A stretch of DNA of 64,000 nucleotides, taken from the NCBI GenBank assembly GCA_032355985.1, contig JAUKVZ010000003.1:248001-312000 (forward strand), read 5' to 3'. The notes under the pieces are model-generated. The model was given only the letters and a program-made list of their open reading frames with translations. It was not told the DNA's origin and did not search any database. Made by a program: the position numbers and the translations under genes. This stretch comes from Sarcodiotheca gaudichaudii (taxonomy: Eukaryota > Rhodophyta > Florideophyceae > Gigartinales > Solieriaceae). Below, in pieces: positions 18,688 to 26,300 of the stretch (its first letter is position 1; each line of letters begins with the position of its first letter).

Positions 18688-19569
18688 TCAGGCGCCGCTG
18701 GCGTGCTCTTGAATTTCCTCTTCGCTGAGCATGTCCCAGACGCAGTTGGCGATGATCCACTTGCCGTCGATTTTGGCGAGGTGGAGATAGTCGAACCAGA
18801 CGTGTCCGGTGAGTTTGACGCTGGCGGAGTTGTTGGTGTGTTCGAAGATCTCGACGGCGAAGCGGCCATCTTCGGGTTTGAGCCAGCCGTCGTTCCAGAC
18901 CTTTGCGTTTTCGATGAGCTGTTCGTAGGTGATGGGGCGCAGGTATTGAGCGCCGCCGGGATGGTCATCGACTGTCATCTTGGACAGTCCGGGATGGAGC
19001 GTTTCGCGCACGAGCTCGGGTTTCGTCTGATAGAAGCCATCGACGAACTGGCGGCAGACGGCTTCGATGGCTTCGGCATCCGCCGGTGAGCCTTCGGGTG
19101 TTTGGCCATCTTCGGTCAGACTCTGCCAGAGGACGTTGATGACTTTCCACTCGCCGTTGACTTTGACCATGTGGAAGTAGTCGAACCAGATCGTGCCGGT
19201 GAGTTTGGCGGTGGCGACGTTGTCATCGATCTCGTAGATCTCGACATCCATGCGGGCTGTTTCGGGATCCCAGCCATGGCCGGGGATGTTGTTGAAGTGC
19301 AATGCGAGGGGCCGCATTTCTTCGAAGGTGATGGGCTCGAGCCATTCGTATGGCTGGCCCCAGAATGCGGGCGCGACGTGGCGTTTGGCCAGGAGCGGGT
19401 GGCAGGTGGACTGGACCTTGTCGGGGTTCATTTCGTAGAAGCCGGTGGCGTAGTCGATGGCGACCTGGCGGACGGCTTGTTCATCGGTATGCGGCTCGGC
19501 GAAGGTGGGTGCGCAGAGGATCAGCATGCCGCATGCGCCGGCCAGCGCAGATTTTTCGAGAGTGTTCAT
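18688..19569 (-). CDS. Secreted protein with two tandem SnoaL/lumazine-binding-like domains
   Basis: A 293-residue exported protein with signal peptide MNTLEKSALAGACGMLILCAPTFA. Two homologous domains of about 125 residues follow. They can be aligned by eye: AIDYATGFYEMNPDKVQSTCHP with CRQFVDGFYQTKPELVRETLHP, and KLTGTIWFDYFHMVKVNGEWK with KLTGHVWFDYLHLAKIDGKWI. The pattern resembles NTF2-like lumazine-binding (Pfam Lumazine_bd_2) proteins, which in single-copy form are small ligand-binding or unassigned proteins. Most relatives have one domain, so this one has undergone internal duplication. No partner gene is adjacent; the 926-bp gap lies upstream. Confidence 0.75.
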   Translation of the reverse strand: MNTLEKSALAGACGMLILCAPTFAEPHTDEQAVRQVAIDYATGFYEMNPDKVQSTCHPLLAKRHVAPAFWGQPYEWLEPITFEEMRPLALHFNNIPGHGWDPETARMDVEIYEIDDNVATAKLTGTIWFDYFHMVKVNGEWKVINVLWQSLTEDGQTPEGSPADAEAIEAVCRQFVDGFYQTKPELVRETLHPGLSKMTVDDHPGGAQYLRPITYEQLIENAKVWNDGWLKPEDGRFAVEIFEHTNNSASVKLTGHVWFDYLHLAKIDGKWIIANCVWDMLSEEEIQEHASGA

Positions 19570-20191
19570 GTCACAGCGCCTCGCAGTTGGTTGATGCGCG
19601 TCCGGACGCCGGGCGCGCAGAATGGGCTCTGAGCGTGTACCGGTTGCATGGGGCATCGCTGCGGATGCAGGGTTTCGAGTTGTCTGCTCCGCGTTTGGCC
19701 GGCCGATGGTTGAGGCGGAGGCGCAGATTATGTGCGCCTGATCGGCGGGCCGGGGCCGGGCGGCGGTGCGCGGGTGCGCTAGCCGCGGGTTACGGAGTGG
19801 ATGGCTTTGTGCGTTCGTCTTTGCCGGCTCCGTCCAGCCCCGCCTCGGCGCGATTGATCATTGGGCGTCTTCGGCCGCCGTTTGATCGTTTGCCTGCCGA
19901 TCGGCTTTCGGGAGTCGGCCAGTTTCGAAAACACGTGGCCCTCCACCTATGGATGGATCAGCGCGTTTGATGTGCGCGCGGCGCGATGTATGTGCGCACT
20001 GACTTTCGTAAGTGCTTGTGGTGTAAGGGCGCACATTTTTTTCGCGGGGTTGGGATTTTTGGAAAAGTGGGTGCGCGATGCGCGTATCGAAAGTGAATGT
20101 ATGTCTGGGGGAGACGCAGGCGTTGGCGGGAGGCGTGTGTGTTTGTCGGGCGATGGTGGACGTTCGAGGCGAGGAGAAGAGAGAGATTGGG

Positions 20192-20268
20192 GAGCCCTCA
20201 CCCCGGCCCTCTCCCACTCGGCTGCGCCTGCGCGGGAGAGGGAGGGGGGCGCAAGCGTTTGTGTTGAC
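20192..20268. repeat. Intergenic repeat unit, copy 1
   Basis: Begins GAGCCCTCACC and contains a 9-bp stem CCCTCTCCC (20207-20215) with GGGAGAGGG (20234-20242). A second copy lies 134 bases downstream. CCCTCACCC...CTCTCCC hairpins of this kind are widespread dispersed REP-like elements in high-GC bacteria. Confidence 0.7.
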
Positions 20269-20325
20269 GTGTCTTGTTTGTCGTGCGCTGTTGGTTGTCG
20301 AGCAATGGAGGTTGAGTAGAAGGTC

Positions 20326-20399
20326 GAGCCCTCACCTGGCCTCTCCCACTCGGCTTCGCCTGCTGAGGGAGAGGGAGGGATGCAGGCGTTGGCGTTGAT
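20326..20399. repeat. Intergenic repeat unit, copy 2
   Basis: Same layout as copy 1, with an 8-bp stem CCTCTCCC (20340-20347) and GGGAGAGG (20367-20374), then GCAGGCGTTGGCG at 20382. That 13-mer recurs exactly at 20116-20128, hinting at a third, decayed unit. Confidence 0.7.
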
Positions 20400-20495
20400 G
20401 GGGACGCCTGTTGGAGAGGGAGGCGTCATTGCGGAGGCGGATACCCTATATTCGGGGTTCTGACGCACGTTCTCCGTGACTGAGGACCCTTTCGA

Positions 20496-22724
20496 ATGAC
20501 ACGAGCGATGACACTCGACGCGGGCGCACGGCTTGGCCGGTATGAGATTGTTGATCTGCTTGGCGTCGGCGGCATGGGTGAGGTGTATCGGGCTCGGGAT
20601 GAGCGGCTGGAGCGTCAGGTCGCGATCAAGGTGTTGCCGCAGAAGTTTGCTGAGGATGAGGCTGCGCTTGCGCGCTTCAAGCGTGAGAGCCGCGCTGTGG
20701 CGGCGCTTTCGCATCCGAGCATTCGTTCAATTTATGACGTTGACTCCGATGGCGATGTGACCTTTGCAGTGATGGAGCTGCTTGAAGGGCAGACGCTGGA
20801 TGAGGAGTTGCAGCGAGGTCCGATGCACTGGCAGCGCGCTGTTGATGCGGCGTGTTCGGTGGCCGAGGGTCTGGCGGCGGCGCACGCGAAGGGGATTATT
20901 CATCGAGATATCAAGCCGCAGAATATTTTCATTACGAATGAAGGCGCGGCGAAGATTCTGGACTTTGGTCTTGCGCGGATTGATTCGCCGGAATCGAAGG
21001 ATGATGAGGGTCTGACGGCGACGCTTGTCTTTGCGACTGAAGCGGGCGCGATCATGGGGACTGTGCAGTACATGTCTCCGGAGCAGGTTCGCGGGCAGGC
21101 GGCTGATGCGCGCAGCGATGTGTTCAGCTTTGGATGCGTGCTGTATGAGATGGTGACGGGGAAGCGGATCTTTTCGCGGGATTCGCAGGCGGAGACGATG
21201 GCGGCGATTTTGCATGAGATGCCGCCGCGTGTGGCGGAGACGGGCGCGCAGGCGCCGCCTGAGATGCAAAGGATCATCGATCACTGCCTGGAGAAGAATC
21301 CGGAGCAGAGATTCCAGTCGGCGCGGGATCTGCCGTTTGCGCTCAGGGGATTGCTTTCGGGTTATCACCCGGGTCCGGAGGCTGAGGATCTGCGGACGCC
21401 TTCGCCGGGTTCAGGTCCGGCGCCTGTGAAGGATGAAGAGGAGACGCCTTCGGTTGCGGTGCTGCCCTTCGTGAACATGAGTTCTGATCAGGAGAATGAG
21501 TTCTTCAGTGATGGGCTTGCGGAGGAACTGATCAATGCGATGTCGAAGATCGAGGGGCTGATGGTGGCCTCGCGCACTTCGAGCTTCGTGTTCAAATCGA
21601 AGAAGGCGGATATTCGGGAGATCGCCGAGCAGCTGAATGTGAAGACGGTGCTGGAAGGCAGCGTGCGGAAGTCGGGAAATCGGCTTCGGATTCGTGCGCA
21701 GCTTGTGAAGGCGAGCGATGGGTATCACCTGTGGTCGGAGACATTTGATCGGCAGATGGAGGATGTCTTCGCGGTGCAGGATGAGATCGCGGAGAACATC
21801 GCCAAGGCGCTGCGGATTGTGCTGACGGAAAAGGCGCGGAAGGCGATCAAGCGCGTTTCGACGGAGCATGTGAAGGCGTACGAGTATTACCTGCGCGGGC
21901 GGCAGGCTTGTTATCAGTTCCAGAGAAGGACGCTTGAGCGCGGCAGAAAGCTCTTTCAGCGGGCGACGGAGATTGATCCGGATTACGCCGGCGCGTACGC
22001 GGGGATCGCGGACTGCTGTTCGGTGCTCTACCTGTGGTACGGCAAGCAGAATGCGCATCGGGAGGAGGCGGATCAGGCGAGCGCCAAGGCGCTGGAGCTG
22101 GATCCGACATCAGCGCTTGCGCATGCGGCGCGGGGCAATGCGCTTTGCACATTTGATCGGTATGACGAGGCGGACAAGGAGTTTGAGGAAGCGCTGCGGA
22201 TTGATCCGGTGCTGTTTGAGGCGCTGTATTACTACGCGCGGGCGAACTTTGAGCGGAGCAGGTTTGAGAAATCGTACGACCTGTACAAGCGCGCAACGGA
22301 GGCGCGGCCGGATGACTATCAGACGCCGAATCACATGCGTCTGGTGTGTTCTGCTTTAGGGAAGCATGATGAGATTCCGAGCTGGCATAAGAAGACGCTG
22401 GCCGCGGCCGAGAAGCAGCTGGAGTTGATGCCGGAGGATGCTCGCGCGCTGTACTTCGGCGCGCAGGCGCTTGTTGGTCTGGGTCAGATTGAGCGAGGGA
22501 TGGAGTTTCTCGAGCGTGCGCGTGCCGCGGAGCCGGAGGAGCCGATCGTGCTCTACAACATCTGTTGCGTGTATGCGAACGCGGGCGAGAAGGAGAAGGC
22601 TCTGGATTGCCTGGATGACGCGGTGACTTTCGGGATTGGCGGGAAGGCCTGGATTACGCGTGATCCGGATCTGGAGTCGCTGCGGGGTGGGGAGAGGTTT
22701 GAGGAGATTTTGGGGCGGCTCTAA
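20496..22724 (+). CDS. Serine/threonine protein kinase with TolB-like and TPR domains
   Basis: Hanks-type kinase of 742 residues. The kinase domain (16-285) has glycine loop GVGGMGEV, Lys45 in VAIK, catalytic HRDIKPQN (Asp138), DFGLA at 156-160 and GTVQYMSPEQVRG. Next, about 310-450, comes a TolB/adenylate-cyclase-associated type domain (VAVLPFVNMSSDQENEFFSDG, VLEGSVRKSGNRLRIRAQLV, DGYHLWSETFDR). TPR repeats follow from about 455 to 720, including FQRATEIDPDYAGAYAGIAD and FEEALRIDPVLFEALYYYAR. There is no transmembrane segment, so it is likely cytosolic. The ATG has GAGGA about 12 bases upstream; a second in-frame ATG is five codons on. Confidence 0.92.
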   Translation: MTRAMTLDAGARLGRYEIVDLLGVGGMGEVYRARDERLERQVAIKVLPQKFAEDEAALARFKRESRAVAALSHPSIRSIYDVDSDGDVTFAVMELLEGQTLDEELQRGPMHWQRAVDAACSVAEGLAAAHAKGIIHRDIKPQNIFITNEGAAKILDFGLARIDSPESKDDEGLTATLVFATEAGAIMGTVQYMSPEQVRGQAADARSDVFSFGCVLYEMVTGKRIFSRDSQAETMAAILHEMPPRVAETGAQAPPEMQRIIDHCLEKNPEQRFQSARDLPFALRGLLSGYHPGPEAEDLRTPSPGSGPAPVKDEEETPSVAVLPFVNMSSDQENEFFSDGLAEELINAMSKIEGLMVASRTSSFVFKSKKADIREIAEQLNVKTVLEGSVRKSGNRLRIRAQLVKASDGYHLWSETFDRQMEDVFAVQDEIAENIAKALRIVLTEKARKAIKRVSTEHVKAYEYYLRGRQACYQFQRRTLERGRKLFQRATEIDPDYAGAYAGIADCCSVLYLWYGKQNAHREEADQASAKALELDPTSALAHAARGNALCTFDRYDEADKEFEEALRIDPVLFEALYYYARANFERSRFEKSYDLYKRATEARPDDYQTPNHMRLVCSALGKHDEIPSWHKKTLAAAEKQLELMPEDARALYFGAQALVGLGQIERGMEFLERARAAEPEEPIVLYNICCVYANAGEKEKALDCLDDAVTFGIGGKAWITRDPDLESLRGGERFEEILGRL

Positions 22725-22907
22725 GGCCAACACGATTGTCGACTCGATGTATGAGGCACCGTGTGATTGGCGCCTTCCGCCTTAGAGGTAAGCGCAGCCT
22801 GGAGGCGCGGAATCTGCCAACTAGCTCACCATTTCGCTTCGATCAGCGAACATCTCAGTAACTCGGTTGACATCACGATAAATTCGGACCGATGCAGGCG
22901 CAATTCA

Positions 22908-24296
22908 ATGGAAGAGACTCTCAAGACCATTCGGTTTATGACGCGACTCATCGCGATCACCTCTCTTGCAATGATCGTGCTAGGACTATCCGCTGATCCG
23001 CCGACTACAGCATATCTGGATGCCCACAGCGAACTTCAGTCGATTGAGAGGAGTTGGGATTCTCTAAATCAAGCGGCTGCAAATCATGTGGCTCGCACGT
23101 TCGAGGAGCGGGGGATCACAGCTAGTGTTCAGGCGGCGCTCGGAATATCTGCAACAGACTCGATCCGAGTCCGACCGAGCTTCATTCACTACAACGATGA
23201 GAAGCCTCAAGTCTATTCGACTCCGCTCAGACCTCTGACCCGGAGCCGAACAATTCAGAGCATTTATGACGAGCTTTGCGCACGTGATCACGCGTTCAGT
23301 GTCATTCCTCAGATCTCCGGTAGTCTCGGACCATTCTTGACTCAACACTTCTCGAAGGTACTGGAACAACTTGACCCACGTCCAAACGTCAGTCTTGCGA
23401 TCATCGAATTTCGTCCAGTGCATGAAGTTGATGATAGTTCCGATTTAGACGAGCTGTTGCGGGATTGGGAACTCGTTGTCGATGTCATGCAAAGTGTCTT
23501 GGAGCATGAGAGCGTACACACGAATCTGCTTCGTGGGTTCCAAGATGAAGTATCTCTAATGAGTTGGCTGACTAAAGCTCGCGCCAATGGCTCTGAGGTC
23601 GTTGCGACTGACCTGTCGATTATTCTAGCGTCATTTCGCCCGGATGAGAGTCGTTTGGGCGCTGGATCCGCCGTCGACGACATGAGGGCTATTGTCGCCC
23701 AAGAAATGTTAGGCGAGGTTCATGTGGCGATTGAACTCGAATCTATTGAGCCCGTGGGGAGTCTATTGCGCGAAGCAGGGCTCGAGATTGGCGAGGATCG
23801 AGTGCAGACTCTCCCTCATCTGAGAGCTATATGGGATGAAGTCAGCGAACTCGAGATTGGTCCTGCGCTCGCGAAGCTTGGCACGCTGTCTCGTGAGGAG
23901 AGTGAGTCTATCGATTCGCTCACAATTGCCGGTGTTCATGTCCCTCTGCAATGGGCAACACTCTTCGGGCCCCTGCTCTTGCTTGTGTTCCAGCTTTATC
24001 TCTTCATCCACATCGATCGACTTCTAAAGCTCGGCTCTCGCGGCGAGTCCTTGTTGTCGTCTTTCCCGTGGATCGGGCTTTTCCCCGATAGCGCTGGGAG
24101 ATTCCTTCTTGTAGCAACAACACATGTAATTCCAATTGCTGCCATTGTCGTGCTTACGGCGGCGAGTCCCGAGTTGAGTGCATTAGATCTTGTTGGCTCA
24201 GGCGTTATTGTGATCGCGATCTTTGTGCTTGGAACGTGCATCGTGAAGGGAACCCGCCGACTGCAAGACATGGCGGTCGCGACAGTTCGCAGGTGA
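22908..24296 (+). CDS. Hypothetical membrane protein (orphan, lower GC)
   Basis: No family recognised. The 462-residue product has an N-terminal helix (LIAITSLAMIVLGLSA), a soluble region of about 330 residues with many acidic and helical stretches, and three hydrophobic segments near the end: LFGPLLLLVFQLYLFIHI, FLLVATTHVIPIAAIVVLTAA and GVIVIAIFVLGTCIV. The topology suggests a large extracytoplasmic domain. ATG 22908 is chosen just before the first helix; the frame is open to 22767. Base composition differs from its neighbours: 30 of 60 G+C at 23461-23520 against 44 of 60 in rlmE at 25021-25080. That fits a recently acquired or weakly constrained gene. Confidence 0.6.
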   Translation: MEETLKTIRFMTRLIAITSLAMIVLGLSADPPTTAYLDAHSELQSIERSWDSLNQAAANHVARTFEERGITASVQAALGISATDSIRVRPSFIHYNDEKPQVYSTPLRPLTRSRTIQSIYDELCARDHAFSVIPQISGSLGPFLTQHFSKVLEQLDPRPNVSLAIIEFRPVHEVDDSSDLDELLRDWELVVDVMQSVLEHESVHTNLLRGFQDEVSLMSWLTKARANGSEVVATDLSIILASFRPDESRLGAGSAVDDMRAIVAQEMLGEVHVAIELESIEPVGSLLREAGLEIGEDRVQTLPHLRAIWDEVSELEIGPALAKLGTLSREESESIDSLTIAGVHVPLQWATLFGPLLLLVFQLYLFIHIDRLLKLGSRGESLLSSFPWIGLFPDSAGRFLLVATTHVIPIAAIVVLTAASPELSALDLVGSGVIVIAIFVLGTCIVKGTRRLQDMAVATVRR

Positions 24297-24541
24297 GCTC
24301 CAGCGTTCATGGCATGATTCTGTGCGATTCTCTGTGTTCGCAAAGAGGAGATTCGACTGTTCACATTATGGATGGAGTAAGGGCCGTCCGCGGTGGCGAC
24401 GATCGTCAATGCCACACTGTTGGAGATGTTGGCCGGCGGCCCGATGTACGCGACATCATCTGATTTCATATACATATGCACTGTGGAACGGGCGGCAGAT
24501 GTCCAAGTGTTGGTCCGCCACGACCGACAGCGCAATTGACG

Positions 24542-24566
24542 AGGCGCCGCATCATTCGCGGCGCCT
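24542..24566. terminator. Possible terminator after tRNA-Ala
   Basis: Perfect 9-bp inverted repeat AGGCGCCGC with loop ATCATTC. It lies 20 bases beyond the 3' end of the tRNA gene on the minus strand. No T run follows on that strand, so termination is only likely. Confidence 0.45.
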
Positions 24567-24585
24567 TTGTCGTTGGTCATTGAAG

Positions 24586-24610
24586 TGGAGCCGATCGGGA
24601 TCGAACCGAC

Positions 24611-24651
<41 letters not shown>

Positions 24652-24658
24652 CGGCCCC
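24586..24658 (-). tRNA. tRNA-Ala (anticodon GGC)
   Basis: A 73-nt cloverleaf on the minus strand. Acceptor stem GGGGCCG pairs with CGGCTCC, the D arm contains TAGCTCAGCTGGGAGAGC, anticodon stem CTTGC/GCAAG holds loop ATGGCAT with anticodon GGC, and the T loop is GTTCGATCC. Discriminator is A; CCA is not encoded. Confidence 0.97.
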
Positions 24659-24847
24659 ATGGGTTTTGGGTGACATCGGCGTTTCGGCTGTTGGCCTTGC
24701 GGCGATGCCCAGCGGGAAAGCGTAGTGGCTGGGGGCGGAAGGTCAAGCGGGCGAATCGGTGGGGGCTGCGGCGCCCCCCTGCTTCGGGTTTTGGGCGAGG
24801 TGCGGCGGTGGTGATGCGGCGGGCGACGGGGCGGTAGAGTCTCGGGC

Positions 24848-25513
24848 ATGGCACGCGGGCGGCAGCTTCATGATCGGTATTTCAAGCAGGCGAAGGCCGA
24901 GGGGTATCTCGCGCGGTCGGCGTACAAGCTGCTGGAGATCAATGAGAAGAAGCGTGTGCTTCGCAGGGGCTGGCGGGTGCTGGATCTTGGGTGTGCGCCG
25001 GGGGCGTGGATGCAGGTGGCGGAGCGGGCCGTTGGCCGCAAGGGTGTCGTGCTGGGGGTGGATCTGCAGCGGGTGGCGCATGGGTTCGAGGAGAACGTGC
25101 GGCCGATCATTGGGGATGCTTTTGAGCTTTCGCCTGCTGAGCTGATGGAGGCGGCGGCGGCGATTCGCGGGGATGAGGCGCGGCGGTTTGATGCAGTTTT
25201 GAGCGATATGGCGCCGAAGACGGCGGGTGATCATGGGGATCACTTCAAGAGCGTGCGGCTGTGTGAGCGTGTGCTGGAGGTTTGCCGCGGATCGCTGAAG
25301 CCGGGCGGGCATGTTGTGATGAAGGTGTTTGAGGGGGAGGCGTATCCGGGGCTATTGAAGGATACGAAGCGAAGTTTTGAGCATGTGAAGGGGTTCAAGC
25401 CATCTGCGAGCCGCGATGAATCGCGAGAGATGTACATCGTGGGGCATCGGATGAAGGCGGCGGCGATGGTGGGCGAGGATGCGGCTCAGAGGCGGGGCGG
25501 CGGAACTGACTGA
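24848..25513 (+). CDS. rlmE: 23S rRNA (uridine-2'-O)-methyltransferase RlmE/FtsJ
   Basis: SAM-dependent methyltransferase that methylates the 2'-O of a uridine in the 23S rRNA A-loop. All four K-D-K-E catalytic positions are visible: Lys in RSAYKLLEI, Asp in LSDMAPKTAGDHGDH, Lys in GGHVVMKVFEG and Glu in SRDESREMYIVG. The SAM motif is VLDLGCAPGAWMQVA. At 221 residues it matches the family. Start ATG 24848 gives the expected N-terminus (basic, HDRYFKQAKAEGYLARSAYK). It appears to be a single gene. Confidence 0.95.
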   Translation: MARGRQLHDRYFKQAKAEGYLARSAYKLLEINEKKRVLRRGWRVLDLGCAPGAWMQVAERAVGRKGVVLGVDLQRVAHGFEENVRPIIGDAFELSPAELMEAAAAIRGDEARRFDAVLSDMAPKTAGDHGDHFKSVRLCERVLEVCRGSLKPGGHVVMKVFEGEAYPGLLKDTKRSFEHVKGFKPSASRDESREMYIVGHRMKAAAMVGEDAAQRRGGGTD

Positions 25514-25590
25514 ATGAGGGTTTGCGGCAGCGCGGGGCGCGGGCTCGGCGGGATTTGTGACATTTGCCCATTCCGACAATCTTTTTTGTC

Positions 25591-25619
25591 TTGACATTCC
25601 CAGTCGTCGGAGGCAGAAT
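25591..25619 (+). promoter_or_regulatory. Putative sigma70-type promoter of the ArsR/AHSA1 operon
   Basis: TTGACA at 25591-25596 and CAGAAT at 25614-25619 are 17 bases apart. Transcription would start about seven bases further, at or next to the ATG at 25626, which would make the message leaderless or nearly so. The only GGAGG nearby is at an unusual 12-base spacing from the ATG. Confidence 0.4.
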
Positions 25620-25625
25620 ACGGGC

Positions 25626-26264
25626 ATGTCAGCGATGCCGGCGAATCTGGATGTGGTGCATGAGGCGAGCTCGGCGGCTTCTCTGCTGAATCCGATGCGT
25701 CGGGAGCTGCTGGAGGCGCTGGTGTCGCAGCCGGATTCGGCGGCGGGGCTTGCTCGGCGGATGAAGCTGCCCAGGCAGAAGGTGAACTATCACTTGCGGG
25801 AGATGGAAGCCGCGGGGCTTATCGATCTGCAGGAAGAGAAGAAGAAGGGCAACTGCACGGAGCGGATCGTCAAGGCTCGGGCGAGCGCGTACATCATCAG
25901 CCCGGAGGCGATTGAGGGGCTGGGGGCGGAGCCGGAGCGGTTTCGCGATCGGTTTTCTTCGGCGTATCTGCTTGCGTCGGCGGCGCGGGTGCTGCGTGAT
26001 GTTGGGATTCTTCGGCGTCGGGCGGATTCGGTGAACAAGCCGCTGGCGACGCTGACTTTGGAGACTGAGGTTCGGTTTTCAAGCGCTGAAGCGCTGAATG
26101 CATTCAGTGAGGCGCTTGCGAATGAGGTGGCTCGTCTTTCGGCTGCGCATCATGATGAGGGTGCGCCGGGCGGGCGGTTGTATCGGTTCGTGATTGGTTC
26201 GTATCCGGCGATCACGAAGAGTGAAGAAGAGGCGGCGCGGGAGGCGCGCGAAGCAGGACAGTGA
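25626..26264 (+). CDS. ArsR-type winged-helix transcriptional regulator
   Basis: A 212-residue DNA-binding protein. The winged helix lies at about 18-75: LLNPMRRELLEALVSQPDSAAGLARRMKLPRQKVNYHLREMEAAGLI, with the recognition helix around RQKVNYHLREME, then a wing rich in Lys/Glu. The C-terminal half is helical with no recognisable ligand motif. It is followed 36 bases later by an AHSA1/SRPBCC gene, a pairing common in bacteria, where the regulator usually controls its partner. The ATG at 25626 is chosen over an upstream in-frame ATG at 25557 that lies in the promoter region. Confidence 0.85.
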   Translation: MSAMPANLDVVHEASSAASLLNPMRRELLEALVSQPDSAAGLARRMKLPRQKVNYHLREMEAAGLIDLQEEKKKGNCTERIVKARASAYIISPEAIEGLGAEPERFRDRFSSAYLLASAARVLRDVGILRRRADSVNKPLATLTLETEVRFSSAEALNAFSEALANEVARLSAAHHDEGAPGGRLYRFVIGSYPAITKSEEEAAREAREAGQ

Positions 26265-26300
26265 TCGGATTCAGCAATGAATCCGGGAAAGGCGAATGAG

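Larger units (their letters stand above)
19570..20495. other. 926-bp gene-free region with repeats; candidate replication-origin region
   Basis: This is the longest stretch without a credible gene. It separates a block of minus-strand genes (12922-19569) from the plus-strand genes starting at 20496. It holds four copies of the octamer ATGTGCGC (19730-19737, 19970-19977, 19990-19997 on +, 20029-20036 on -), a T-rich patch at 20035-20060, and two copies of a hairpin-bearing repeat. No canonical DnaA box (TTATNCACA) was found by eye. Open frames in it are Arg/Ser-rich shadows. Confidence 0.5.

Noticed and set aside
19570-20495. Open frames in the large gap
   Set aside because: They have Arg/Ser-rich products, no ribosome sites and run through the repeat hairpins.
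19570-20495. Canonical DnaA boxes
   Set aside because: No TTATNCACA or its complement found by eye in the gap, so the origin call rests on skew and layout only.
22725-24658. Genomic island inserted at tRNA-Ala
   Set aside because: No integrase and no copy of the tRNA 3' end seen at the other boundary (22725-22907); only the composition hints at transfer.
24322-24837. Open frame across the tRNA-Ala gene
   Set aside because: It spans a complete tRNA and has a non-protein-like, Arg/Trp-rich product.
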